Source of the DNA: PALSA-505 sp036496025
Lineage (GTDB): Bacteria > Actinomycetota > Actinomycetes > Streptosporangiales > Streptosporangiaceae
Direction: 5' to 3'
Length of the DNA stretch: 54,754 bases
Assembly: GCA_036496025.1 (NCBI GenBank)
Contig: DASXLW010000137.1
Coordinates: 1 to 54,754, forward strand
The notes below the pieces were generated by a model. It saw only the letters and a program-made list of their open reading frames with translations, was not told the DNA's origin and made no database searches. This document shows positions 42,080-50,232 of this stretch, one piece after another (the stretch's first letter is position 1; the number at the start of each line of letters is the position of its first letter). A program made the position numbers and the translations under genes.

Positions 42080-42921
42080 GCCGCACCCTCCCGGCCCGCC
42101 GGGTCGGCCTGGCCGCCGCCGGCTCCGGCGGCTGGCCCGGCCTGCGGGGCGCACTGTACGCGGAGTGGACGAAGCTCCGCACGGCACCGGAGACGACCTG
42201 GCTGCTGATCGCCACCGTCGTGCTGACCGTGGCGGTGAGCACCGCGGCCGCGGCCGCCACCCGGTGCTCGCCCGGCACCGCCTGCCCGGCGGACGTGCCC
42301 AAGCTCAGCCTGACCGGGATCGAGTTCGGCCAGGCCGTGGTGGCCGTGCTCGCCGTGCTCGCGATCGGCGGCGAGTACAGCACCGGCATGATCCGCACCA
42401 CCCTCGCCGCGATGCCCGGCCGGCTGCGGGTGCTGGCCGCCAAGGCCGTCGTCCTCACCGGCCTGGTACTGGCCGCCGGGACCGTCGCCGTGGCCGGGAG
42501 CCTGCTGGCGGGGCGGCTCATCCTGCCCGGCCACGGGTTCACCGCCGCGCACGGCTTCCACGTGCTGTCGCTGACCACCGGGCCGGTGCTGCGGGCCGCC
42601 GCCGGATCGGTCCTCTACCTGGCCCTCATCGCCCTGCTGAGCCTGGGCACCTGCGCCGTCCTGCGGGACTCCGCGACCGCGGTGGGGGTGGTGCTCGGGC
42701 TGCTGTACCTGTTCCCGATCATCGCCGCGCTGGCTTCCGACCCGCACTGGCGACGGCACCTGGAGCAGATCGGGCCGATGACCGCCGGCCTGACCATCCA
42801 GGCCACCACCGGCCTGCGCAGCCTGCCGATCAGCCCGTGGGCCGGGCTCGGGGTGCTGGCCGCCTGGGCGGCGGGCGCGCTGCTGGCCGGCGGCCTGCTG
42901 CTCCGGTTCCGGGACGCCTAG
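42076..42921 (+). CDS. ABC exporter permease (ABC-2 type)
   Basis: 281 residues from ATG 42076, following GGAGGG and overlapping the previous stop (ATGA). Six helices are seen, with EYSTGMIRTTLAAMPGRLRV matching the coupling region of the first permease; LYAEWTKLRT near residue 25 is the usual N-terminal motif. It lacks the extracellular insert. Last gene of the exporter operon. Confidence 0.9.
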   Translation: MSRTLPARRVGLAAAGSGGWPGLRGALYAEWTKLRTAPETTWLLIATVVLTVAVSTAAAAATRCSPGTACPADVPKLSLTGIEFGQAVVAVLAVLAIGGEYSTGMIRTTLAAMPGRLRVLAAKAVVLTGLVLAAGTVAVAGSLLAGRLILPGHGFTAAHGFHVLSLTTGPVLRAAAGSVLYLALIALLSLGTCAVLRDSATAVGVVLGLLYLFPIIAALASDPHWRRHLEQIGPMTAGLTIQATTGLRSLPISPWAGLGVLAAWAAGALLAGGLLLRFRDA

Positions 42922-42945
42922 CCGGGCGGCCATCGGTCAGCGCCG

Positions 42946-43002
42946 AGCATGAGCACCGTGATACCGGTCCCAATGCTCCGCGTTAACGGGAGCCACCCGT
43001 GA
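42946..43002 (+). other. Copy B of the ~44-bp element: 17-codon ORF MSTVIPVPMLRVNGSHP
   Basis: ATG 42949 to TGA 43000-43002. The part 42946-42989 aligns to 15001-15044. Mismatches lie mostly at positions that change the peptide little: MRTAIALPMLRAN versus MSTVIPVPMLRVN. It sits 117 bp before the phosphoesterase gene, so a leader peptide is possible. An AGCAT...ATGCT dyad within it allows a hairpin. Confidence 0.45.
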
Positions 43003-43118
43003 GGCCGAAACGCCTGCGGCAGGGTGACGCGACGCGGATACTCGGCGCTGTGGCCGGCGAAACTCGCGATGCCGAACGCGTCAAGACCCGGCTTTCGTCG
43101 TGAAAGGGGAAGATCACG

Positions 43119-44522
43119 ATGGGCTACTTGCGCGGCCTGAGCCGGGGGAAGCTCGCGGTCTGGACCTCGCTCGGCGCGGCCCTGGCCTGTACTGGCGCGA
43201 TGGCCGTCCCCGGCGCCACCCGGGCGCAGGCCACCCCGATCCGGCATGTGGTCGTGATCTACCTGGAGAACCACTCGTTCGACAACCTGCTCGGCTTCTG
43301 GTGCGATACCCAGCGCGGGCGCTGCCCGGACGGCGGCCTGCCGTCGTTCGTGCAGCTGTCGAACGGCGCCGTCGTGACGCCCGGCACCACGCCGGACACC
43401 GTGCCGGCGATAGAGCACAGCGTCGCGGCCCAGGCCGCCGCGATCGACGGCGGGAGGATGGACGGCTGGCAGAACATCCCGGACGGCAGCTGCGCCGCCG
43501 CGGCCGGTTACCGCTGCATCAGCGGATACCAGCCCTCGCAGGTGCCCAACATCACCACCCTGGCGCAGGACTTCGCCATCAGCGACCGCACGTTCTCCAT
43601 GGGAGATTCGGCCTCCTGGGCCGGGCACATGGACATGGTCGCGGCGTCCGCCGACAGCTTCTACGGCGACAACCCGCACCGGGCGAAGGGCATCGCTCAC
43701 GGGCCCGGCTGGGGCTGCGACAGCAACAAGGTGACCCCGTGGGTCGCTCCCAGCGGCCGGGTGCAGTCGGTGCCCAGCTGCGTGCCTGCCCACCTGCCCG
43801 GGCTGCGGTTCGGCGGGGCGTTCGAGCAGACGCCGGTCAAGCCCATGTCCACGATCATGGACAGGCTGGACGCCGCGGGGCTGTCGTGGAAGTTGTACGG
43901 GGCCAACAGCACCCAGGATGGCTACGACTGGTCGATCTGCCCGACGTTCGCCCAGTGCCTGGACACCAGGCAGGCCGCCAACCTGGTCCCCGACTCCCAG
44001 TTCACCGCGGATGCCCTGCTCGGCTCGCTGCCCGCCTTCTCGGTGGTGACCCCCGGCGGCCCGGACTTCGCCGACAGCTGTCACAACGGGGTGAGCATCA
44101 CTGCGTGCGACAACTGGGTCGGGCAGCTGGTTGGCGCGGTAGAACATGGCCCGGACTGGCGCTCGACCGCGGTGTTCATCACCTGGGATGACTGCGGCTG
44201 CTTCTACGACCAGGTGCGACCGGGCGTCAACCCGGACGGCACCGCCCAGGGCCCCCGGGTGCCCCTGATCATCGTCAGCCCGTACGCCAGGCCCGGTTAT
44301 ACCGACACCACCGCGACCACGTTCGCCGGGATCCTCGCCTACACCGAGCACACGTTCGGCCTGTCCGCGCTCGGGGTCAACGATTCCGCCGCGTACTCAT
44401 TCGCCAATGCCTTCAACTACTCCCAGCAACCCGTCAAGCCGGTACGCATGACCCACCGTCCGCTCCCCGAATCGGCCGAGCGCATCCACCTCACCCGTGC
44501 CCTGGAGAACGATCCGACCTGA
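43119..44522 (+). CDS. Secreted phosphoesterase (acid phosphatase/phospholipase C superfamily)
   Basis: 467 residues from ATG 43119 after AAGGGGAAG. An export signal (VWTSLGAALACTGAMAVPGA) precedes the PF04185-type domain, with the metal-site motif HVVVIYLENHSFDNLLGFW near residue 45. MGDSASWAGHMDMVA and VFITWDDCGCFYDQV are conserved blocks with metal-binding His and Asp residues, and GPRVPLIIVSPYARPGY is near the end. Several Cys pairs suggest disulfides. It hydrolyses phosphate esters outside the cell; acid phosphatase and phospholipase C activities cannot be separated by reading. Confidence 0.92.
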   Translation: MGYLRGLSRGKLAVWTSLGAALACTGAMAVPGATRAQATPIRHVVVIYLENHSFDNLLGFWCDTQRGRCPDGGLPSFVQLSNGAVVTPGTTPDTVPAIEHSVAAQAAAIDGGRMDGWQNIPDGSCAAAAGYRCISGYQPSQVPNITTLAQDFAISDRTFSMGDSASWAGHMDMVAASADSFYGDNPHRAKGIAHGPGWGCDSNKVTPWVAPSGRVQSVPSCVPAHLPGLRFGGAFEQTPVKPMSTIMDRLDAAGLSWKLYGANSTQDGYDWSICPTFAQCLDTRQAANLVPDSQFTADALLGSLPAFSVVTPGGPDFADSCHNGVSITACDNWVGQLVGAVEHGPDWRSTAVFITWDDCGCFYDQVRPGVNPDGTAQGPRVPLIIVSPYARPGYTDTTATTFAGILAYTEHTFGLSALGVNDSAAYSFANAFNYSQQPVKPVRMTHRPLPESAERIHLTRALENDPT

Positions 44523-44604
44523 TCTGGGCTCGATCCCTCGGCGACGGCGTCCGGTCTGGGACAATCGGAAGCGGGCCGGATGTTCGCCGCTCAAGGGAGG
44601 CGCG

Positions 44605-45279
44605 ATGGGCCGCAAGCAGCGGATCGGTTACCTGCCGCTGGAGGCGATGGACGACGAGATGCGGGCGGAGATGGAGCGCTGCCGGCGCGAGGGCACCCCG
44701 CGGCCGGAGAGTTCGGCGGTGCGCGCCCACGTTCCCGCGTGCTTCTGGGCCTTCGCCAGATCGTGGGAGGCGATCTTCCGCGGTGGGGTCTGCGACCACG
44801 CTATCAAGGAACTGTGCCGCGCCTACGTGTCGCGCACGGTCAAGTGTGAGTACTGCGGCAACCAGCGCTCGGAGCAGGCGCGGGCACAAGGCCTGAGCGA
44901 GGCGCAGTACGACGATCTGCTGAACTTCGAGTCCTCGGACAGGCTCGGCGACCGCGAGAAGGCGGCCCTCGCGTACGCCGAGGCGATCACCTGGCGACTG
45001 GACGCCGACGACGCGCTATGGGAGCGGCTTTACCGGCACTTCTCCGAGCCCGAGCTGGTCGAGCTCGGCTGCTTCATCGCCCTGACCATGGGTCAGCAGA
45101 GCTGGCTGCGGCTGCTCAACATCGAGCACCACGAGGTACTGCCCGGGACCGCCGCCTCGATGGCGCCCGGCTTCGGCACGCCGCAGCAGCTCGCCGCGTC
45201 CAAGGCGGCCGGGGATTACTGGGCGCGGCCGGCCACTGATCCGCCGGCTGACATCCCCGCGGACAGCACCAGCCTCTAG
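44605..45279 (+). CDS. AhpD/carboxymuconolactone-decarboxylase-like protein
   Basis: 224 residues from ATG 44605 after AAGGGAGG. Core CMD domain at about 45-165, with KELCRAYVSRTVKCEYCGNQ carrying the C-x-x-C pair, and FIALTMGQQSWLRLLNIEH near residue 155. These features indicate an AhpD-like fold, which often acts as a thiol peroxidase partner; the true reductant or substrate is unknown. It follows the phosphoesterase by 82 bp. Confidence 0.87.
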   Translation: MGRKQRIGYLPLEAMDDEMRAEMERCRREGTPRPESSAVRAHVPACFWAFARSWEAIFRGGVCDHAIKELCRAYVSRTVKCEYCGNQRSEQARAQGLSEAQYDDLLNFESSDRLGDREKAALAYAEAITWRLDADDALWERLYRHFSEPELVELGCFIALTMGQQSWLRLLNIEHHEVLPGTAASMAPGFGTPQQLAASKAAGDYWARPATDPPADIPADSTSL

Positions 45280-45422
45280 CCCGGGAGCCGCCACTCCAGT
45301 CCGGGAGCCTGCGCGAGAGCTCCTGGTCACGCAGCGTGAAAGTGCCGCTCGCCACGGGCATGCCCGCTCACGGCCTGTATCACAGCTCGCCTGGTTGTCC
45401 TCTGCACATTCAGGAGGCTGTC

Positions 45423-45770
45423 ATGAAACGCTTTTCTCTCCTCGGCCGGCTCGCCGCGATCGCGGCCTGGGCGGCGGGCGCCCTGCTGGCCATCAGCATC
45501 GGTGCAGTGCCCCCGGCCATGGCCGGAGTGATGACCCCGCTGGGCGGTGCTCCGCACGGCCGCCCCGGCGTGCCCGCACCGCAGCTTGACTCAGGCGGCG
45601 GGGGCAAGCACCCGGCGCTGCCCACCCAGGCGCACGCGATCGGCAGCGGCATGCCCGGCTGGCAGATCGTACTCATCGCGGCCGGGGCTGCCCTGCTCTG
45701 CACCGCGCTGGCCCTGATCGTCTACCGGTCGCGGGCCGCCCGGCGGCGAATGAGCGTCAGCGCCGCCTGA
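45423..45770 (+). CDS. Small exported single-pass membrane protein, unknown
   Basis: 115 residues from ATG 45423 behind AGGAGG. It has an N-terminal signal (LLGRLAAIAAWAAGALLAIS), a Pro/Gly/His-rich exported linker (~40 residues) and a C-terminal helix (GWQIVLIAAGAALLCTALAL) followed by YRSRAARRR, which would remain inside. No LPXTG motif is present. I do not know the family. Confidence 0.75.
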   Translation: MKRFSLLGRLAAIAAWAAGALLAISIGAVPPAMAGVMTPLGGAPHGRPGVPAPQLDSGGGGKHPALPTQAHAIGSGMPGWQIVLIAAGAALLCTALALIVYRSRAARRRMSVSAA

Positions 45771-45842
45771 GGCATGACCGCAGCGTGGCGCGGCTGGCCG
45801 GCCGGGTCGAGATGACCTGGCCGGGCGGTTCATCCGGGGGGC

Positions 45843-46415
45843 TCACCGGGCGGATGCTCCCGGGGACGGCTGAGCCGGCAGTTGCGCCCGCCACACCCAC
45901 TTCTTGTAGGCCCCGTAACGGAACACGGTGGCCAGCCCGATGCCGATGACCAGGAAGACGTTGTAGGAGAGCCTGTCGTGCAGGCCCAGTACGTAGGTGC
46001 ATAGCCCCAGGCAGGCGAGCTGGATCGCCAGCCCGATGCCGTTCAGCACGAAGAACACGATGCCCTCGCGACCCACGCTGCTTCGCTGCCGGTGCCGGAA
46101 TGTCCAGTAGCGGTTGCCCACGTAGGACACGGCTGTGGCCACGACGGTGGCGATCACGTTCGAAGTGAGCGGGCCGACGCCAGCCTGGAAGTGCAGCACG
46201 TTGGTGCCGACGCCGGCGATCAGGACGGCGAGCACGCCGACGATGGCGAACTTGGCCAGCTCGCCGAGCAGCAGCCAGCGCGCGCCGGAGAGCAGGCGGG
46301 CCAGTCCCACCTGCTCCAGCAGGCTGGTGGGACGCCGGTGAGCGGATGCCCGGCGGGCCGGGCTGGCAGGCGTCACGGTCCCGGTCGGCCAGGCCTGCTT
46401 GGGGTGCGCGCTCAC
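45843..46415 (-). CDS. GtrA family membrane protein
   Basis: 190 residues from GTG 46415; an in-frame start at 46463 is possible. TACCCT eight bases before the GTG could be a -10 box for a leaderless message. Four helices are typical: FAIVGVLAVLIAGVGTNVL, IATVVATAVSYVGNRYWTF (with the conserved NRxWTF), VFFVLNGIGLAIQLACLGL and VFLVIGIGLATVFRYGAYKK. GtrA proteins are thought to flip or present polyprenyl-linked sugars. No glycosyltransferase is adjacent. Confidence 0.88.
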   Translation of the reverse strand: MSAHPKQAWPTGTVTPASPARRASAHRRPTSLLEQVGLARLLSGARWLLLGELAKFAIVGVLAVLIAGVGTNVLHFQAGVGPLTSNVIATVVATAVSYVGNRYWTFRHRQRSSVGREGIVFFVLNGIGLAIQLACLGLCTYVLGLHDRLSYNVFLVIGIGLATVFRYGAYKKWVWRAQLPAQPSPGASAR

Positions 46416-46621
46416 CGGGCTGAGGGTAGGCGCGCAGGCTGGCCAGCGCGCGGTGAATCGCACATCTTGTGTGTCCGGCGCGGCTCGGTCGCCAGGTTGC
46501 GCGCCCGGCGGCGCGGGCTGCCACCGGATGCCAGCACGTGGCTACCGGCCCACGGGCAGCCCCGCGACATGGCGCGTCACCGTCACCGCCGGCCCTGCGT
46601 TCCCGCCCGGCGCCGCGATCT

Positions 46622-47083
46622 CTATTCCGGCTCCGCCGTGCTGGTCGCGGCCAGCCCGGAAAGGTCGATATCGAGCAGCGCGCGGCACACGTCGGTGATG
46701 TCGACCATTCCGGCGATGCCGTCGTCGTCGACGACCGGCAGGTGCCGGAAACGGCCGTTCGTCATGATCTTGGCCGCCTCGATGATGCTGGTCTTGGGGT
46801 GGATGACGGTCGGGCTCTCGGTCATCATGTCATGGATCCGCACGTCGTTGACGTCCCTCCCGTCCGCCACCACGTGCGCGATGTCAGCCTCGGTGACGAT
46901 GCCGATCGGCTGGTCGGTCTGGGAGTCCAGGACCACGAGGGCGGACACGCCTGCGTGCTTCATCAGGTAGGCGGCCGCGGCCGCGTGGTCGTACTGCCCC
47001 ACCGTGGTCACCGGGGGCCGCATCACATCCGCGACGGTGGCCGAGGTCGGTACTGACGGTTCCTGCTCAGAGGCCTCTGCCAT
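46622..47083 (-). CDS. CBS-domain pair protein
   Basis: 153 residues from ATG 47083 after GGAGGAG. Two CBS motifs: VADVMRPPVTTVGQYDHAAA...GVSALVVLDSQTDQPIGIVT and IHDMMTESPTVIHPKTSIIE...RFRHLPVVDDDGIAGMVDIT. Such stand-alone pairs bind adenine nucleotides and act as energy or redox sensors. No enzyme domain is attached. Confidence 0.92.
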   Translation of the reverse strand: MAEASEQEPSVPTSATVADVMRPPVTTVGQYDHAAAAAYLMKHAGVSALVVLDSQTDQPIGIVTEADIAHVVADGRDVNDVRIHDMMTESPTVIHPKTSIIEAAKIMTNGRFRHLPVVDDDGIAGMVDITDVCRALLDIDLSGLAATSTAEPE

Positions 47084-47236
47084 TGTCTGCTCCTCCGGAG
47101 ATTTTCGTTCAGGCCCTGGCGATCACACTATGCTCGCTCCACGCGGCGATTATGCGTCAGGGTTGGCGGTTGTAGCCGCCGAGGGACGTTCTGGCCGCGG
47201 CCACCGAAGGCCCGGCGCGGGGCTATTCTCACCGTC

Positions 47237-48508
47237 ATGCCAACGTTGGCCGTCGTCGGAGCGGGGCCGAAGGGGATCGCGATCGCCGCCAAGGCCCGTG
47301 CCCTGGCCGCGGCCGGCCTTGACCCACCGCGGGTCGTGCTCGTGGACCGGAGCGCGGTGGCCGGGAACTGGAGCGGCCGGCAGGGCTACACCAACGGGCT
47401 GCTGGCGCTGGGCACGCCGCCGGAGAAGGACATCGGCTTCCCGTACGCGCACAGCTGGGGCGTGGCGTCGTCGTCGGTCACCGCGGCGATGGCGGACTAC
47501 AGCTGGCAGCGGCATCTGATCGAACACGGCTCGTATGCTGACTGGGTTGATCGCGGCCGGCTCCGCCCGACGCACCGGCAGTGGAGTTTCTACTTGCGCG
47601 AGGTCGCCGACAAGGCGCGGGCTGAGATCGTGGCCGGCGAGGTGGTCGCCGTCGAGGCCGATGGGGACCAGTGGCGGCTGACGCTCCAGTCGGGGCCCGG
47701 GGTCCGGGCGGACGGCGTGGTGTTCACCGGCGCGGGCCCGCCGATCGGCGTCCCGGGCCAGCCGCAAGATCACCCGCAGGTGCTCGACGGGCGCAGCTAC
47801 TGGCTGCGGCGGCCGATGGCCGGGCCGAAGATGGCCCAGAGCATATGCGTGATCGGCAGCGGCGAGACGGCGGCCTCCGTCGTCAGCAGCCTGCTGACCG
47901 GTTGGCACAAGCACTCGACGATCGACGTGCTGACCAGCCGCGGAGTCCTGTATTCGCGGGGGGAGAGCTACGACGAGAACCGTTACTACTCCGATCCGGG
48001 TGACTGGCCGGGACTGGCGTGGTCGCACCGGCGGGAATTCCTCGACCGCACCGATCGCGGTGTCTTCTCGCAGCAGGCCGAGGCGATCCTCAACGCCTCG
48101 CGCGGGTTCCGCACGCTCGCCGGGCGGGCGATGGCCATCGAGGCCGGCCAGCGGCAGGTCGTCGTCGCAATCGAGTACGAGAGCGAGCGCGAGCGGGTCG
48201 CCTATGACCTCGTGGTGGTGGCGATCGGCTTTCAGGCCCGGTGGTTCGAGACGCTGCTCGGCACCGAGGCGCGCCGCCGCCTCAGCGGCGCGCTGGCCGG
48301 GGCCGAGCTCGAACGGCAGATCCAGGTCGATCTGTCCGTCGCGGGGATGAGCCCGCCGCTGCACCTGCCGGTGGTGGCCGGGCTGGCCCAGGGACCGGGC
48401 TTCCCCAACCTGAGCTGCCTCGGCCTGCTGAGCGACCGCATCTTGCGCCGTTATGTCACGCCGGAAGTGGCGCAGAGCATCGCGCCGGAAAGGAGGGAGC
48501 GTGTCTGA
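47237..48508 (+). CDS. MbtG-like FAD/NADPH N-monooxygenase (lysine/ornithine N-hydroxylase family)
   Basis: 423 residues. FAD motif LAVVGAGPKGIAIAAKARAL at the start, then GTPPEKDIGFPYAHSWG, a block seen in mycobactin lysine N-oxygenase MbtG, and TYSWQ-like ADYSWQRHLIEHG. The NADPH motif is CVIGSGETAASVVSSLL (about 210). The FAD/substrate end is PGFPNLSCLGLLSDRIL. It would hydroxylate a primary amine, as in hydroxamate siderophores, but no NRPS, transport or iron gene is nearby. It overlaps the RHH gene by eight bases. Confidence 0.87.
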   Translation: MPTLAVVGAGPKGIAIAAKARALAAAGLDPPRVVLVDRSAVAGNWSGRQGYTNGLLALGTPPEKDIGFPYAHSWGVASSSVTAAMADYSWQRHLIEHGSYADWVDRGRLRPTHRQWSFYLREVADKARAEIVAGEVVAVEADGDQWRLTLQSGPGVRADGVVFTGAGPPIGVPGQPQDHPQVLDGRSYWLRRPMAGPKMAQSICVIGSGETAASVVSSLLTGWHKHSTIDVLTSRGVLYSRGESYDENRYYSDPGDWPGLAWSHRREFLDRTDRGVFSQQAEAILNASRGFRTLAGRAMAIEAGQRQVVVAIEYESERERVAYDLVVVAIGFQARWFETLLGTEARRRLSGALAGAELERQIQVDLSVAGMSPPLHLPVVAGLAQGPGFPNLSCLGLLSDRILRRYVTPEVAQSIAPERRERV

Positions 48509-48680
48509 GACGACGGACCAGGCGTGGGAGAGCGACGATGGCGTCCGCCGCACCGTGGTCATGCCGATCGCGCTGGCCGAGCGGCTCGCCGCCCAGGCCG
48601 AGCGGCGGGAACTGTCGGTCAGCGAACTGCTCATCGAATACGCCGAGGAAGGCCTGCGGCGCGACGCGGCAGACGCCTGA
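48501..48680 (+). CDS. Ribbon-helix-helix (CopG-like) small protein
   Basis: 59 residues from GTG 48501, directly after AAGGAGGGAGC; overlaps the monooxygenase stop (48506-48508). RRTVVMPIALAERLAAQAER forms the strand and first helix and LSVSELLIEYAEEGLRR the second helix, as in CopG/Arc DNA-binding proteins. Translational coupling suggests it acts with or on the monooxygenase gene. No toxin partner is present. Confidence 0.78.
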   Translation: MSETTDQAWESDDGVRRTVVMPIALAERLAAQAERRELSVSELLIEYAEEGLRRDAADA

Positions 48681-48687
48681 TGCCAGT

Positions 48688-48811
48688 CGCGCAGCCGTCC
48701 AGCGTGCCGCGCAGCCGTCTAACATGCCGCGCAGCCCGTCGTGACGTGTGGCGCAGCCGTCGTAACGCGCCGCGCAGCCGTCGTAACGTGTCGCCCGGCC
48801 GTCGTAACGTG
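48688..48811. repeat. ~20-bp tandem repeat running into the NUDIX start codon
   Basis: Units like CGCGCAGCCGTCGTAACGTG at 48688, 48708, 48728 (23 nt), 48751, 48771 and 48791, with a partial unit GCCGTCGTG at 48812-48820 that contains the NUDIX GTG start. There are no spacers. Confidence 0.88.
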
Positions 48812-48817
48812 GCCGTC

Positions 48818-49351
48818 GTGACCACTGACAGCGGAGGGGCGGCGGCGCAGGCTCCGGACGTCCCCGGCCCCCCGGACCTGCCCGCGATCCCGGTGTCGGC
48901 CGGGGCGCTCATCTTCGACCCGGAGAACCGGCTGCTCATCCTGAAGCCGACCTACAAGTCCGGCTGGACCATCCCCGGGGGGGTCATGGAGGCTGACGGG
49001 GAGACGCCTTGGCAGGCGTGCCAGCGTGAGGTACGCGAGGAAACCGGCATCGAGGTGCGCCGCGGCCAGCTCGCGTGCATGGACTTCCGTCGCCCCCGCC
49101 CGGGCAAGCCGGGTGGCATCAGGTTCCTGTTCCGCTGCGACGGGGTCAATGACCGGGACCTGGCCGCGATCGTCGTCCAGCCCGAGGAAATCTCCGCATA
49201 CCAGATCCTCGCCCTGACCGATGCCCTCCCGCTGCTCAGGCGCCCCATCAGACGGCGGGTACGAGCGGCGTGCGCAGGCCGCGGGCTGGTCTACCTCGAG
49301 GACGGCCTGCCGGCACCCGAAGTGGGCGCCCCGCGCCGCCAGCGCCGCTGA
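48818..49351 (+). CDS. NUDIX hydrolase
   Basis: 177 residues from GTG 48818. The Nudix box is complete: GGVMEADGETPWQACQREVR followed by EETGIEV, matching Gx5Ex7REUxEExGU. LILKPTYKSGWTIPGG precedes it. It hydrolyses a nucleoside diphosphate derivative; the compound is unknown. No ribosome site is present and the start lies at the end of a tandem repeat, so the message may begin inside the array. Confidence 0.9.
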   Translation: MTTDSGGAAAQAPDVPGPPDLPAIPVSAGALIFDPENRLLILKPTYKSGWTIPGGVMEADGETPWQACQREVREETGIEVRRGQLACMDFRRPRPGKPGGIRFLFRCDGVNDRDLAAIVVQPEEISAYQILALTDALPLLRRPIRRRVRAACAGRGLVYLEDGLPAPEVGAPRRQRR

Positions 49352-49428
49352 ACGCCGATCTGGTCCGTTTGGGGCACGGTTGTCTTCGGCCGTCGCCCGA
49401 ACCAGTCGACGCGGCCGGACCCGGGCGG

Positions 49429-50067
49429 TCACGAGGGTGGCTGCGTACGCCGGATTCGCGCCCCTGATGCTGCTATTCGCCCCAAAGATGCACCGCGATA
49501 TCGCCTAGTGGATGGCTGCGCGGCAACGGCGACTGTCTGCCTGGGCCACGGCGCCGTGGGAGCGTCGTACGGCGCCGCGGCGTACAGATAGCCAGGAGGC
49601 GCTGTTCGCGGACTGAGCAGGGTCAGGGCTCCGCTGATGATGGCCAGCGCGCTCCCGGCAATCAGCACGTAAATTCCCATCCCGGGACCGTGCTGGGACG
49701 CGTTGCCGACGATGTGGCCGACGAAATTGCCGGTGACCGGCTTATTTATTTCGGACATGACCCCGAGCGCCAGTGCTATGCATACGCCGCCGATCACTAC
49801 CACCACCGCGCACAGCGCGCGCAGGTACGGGATCAGGGACATAACGCCCAGGACTGCAACCGCCAGGGCAGCGATGACGAGCACCTTGACCGCACTGATG
49901 TCAAGGGCACCAGAATTGTCGACCCGGACATCAATCCAATAATCGAAGGCTATCGGCGACGTGGTGCGGACCCAGGGCAGCTGACTGGAGATGAGCATCA
50001 ACACAGACGCGCTCAGCGCAACGGTCAAGCCTGACAAGCGAAACGCGTTGAGCCGGCGTCCTGCCAT
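49429..50067 (-). CDS. Four-helix membrane protein, unknown
   Basis: 212 residues from ATG 50067 (ATG 50073 is two codons earlier). Helices near 12-30, 62-82, 88-110 and 130-150 (VLVIAALAVAVLGVMSLIPY; GIYVLIAGSALAIISGALTL), and a soluble Pro/Ala/Arg-rich tail. The first exported loop (RTTSPIAFDYWIDVRVDNSG) recalls uncharacterised actinobacterial membrane proteins. Its codon use is a little less GC-rich than the neighbours. No function assigned. Confidence 0.72.
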   Translation of the reverse strand: MAGRRLNAFRLSGLTVALSASVLMLISSQLPWVRTTSPIAFDYWIDVRVDNSGALDISAVKVLVIAALAVAVLGVMSLIPYLRALCAVVVVIGGVCIALALGVMSEINKPVTGNFVGHIVGNASQHGPGMGIYVLIAGSALAIISGALTLLSPRTAPPGYLYAAAPYDAPTAPWPRQTVAVAAQPSTRRYRGASLGRIAASGARIRRTQPPS

Positions 50068-50167
50068 AATCACCCCGTCATCATGGCATTCAGGAAGATC
50101 ATTTTATAACGAAGGCTCGCGGCTGTAAAGCATTAAAACGGCCAAGGGGATCCGCGGCGACATGGGG

Positions 50168-50187
50168 AGCGCCGCTTCGGCGGCGCT
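50168..50187. terminator. UUCG-loop hairpin downstream of pcd
   Basis: AGCGCCGC (50168-50175), loop TTCG, GCGGCGCT (50180-50187). The tetraloop makes it very stable in RNA. There is no T-tract. It lies between the leftward dehydrogenase gene and the next leftward gene. Confidence 0.6.
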
Positions 50188-50232
50188 TATCCCGGAGCGA
50201 GAAACCCGGCAGGCCGGCTCGCTGACCCTCCG

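Noticed and set aside
15001..42989. attL/attR of an integrated element spanning 28 kb
   Set aside because: The two copies differ at about ten of 44 positions, there is no integrase, tRNA or phage gene, and the content between is ordinary chromosomal genes.
48501..48680. Antitoxin of a toxin-antitoxin module
   Set aside because: The RHH protein has no adjacent toxin; its overlap partner is a flavin monooxygenase.
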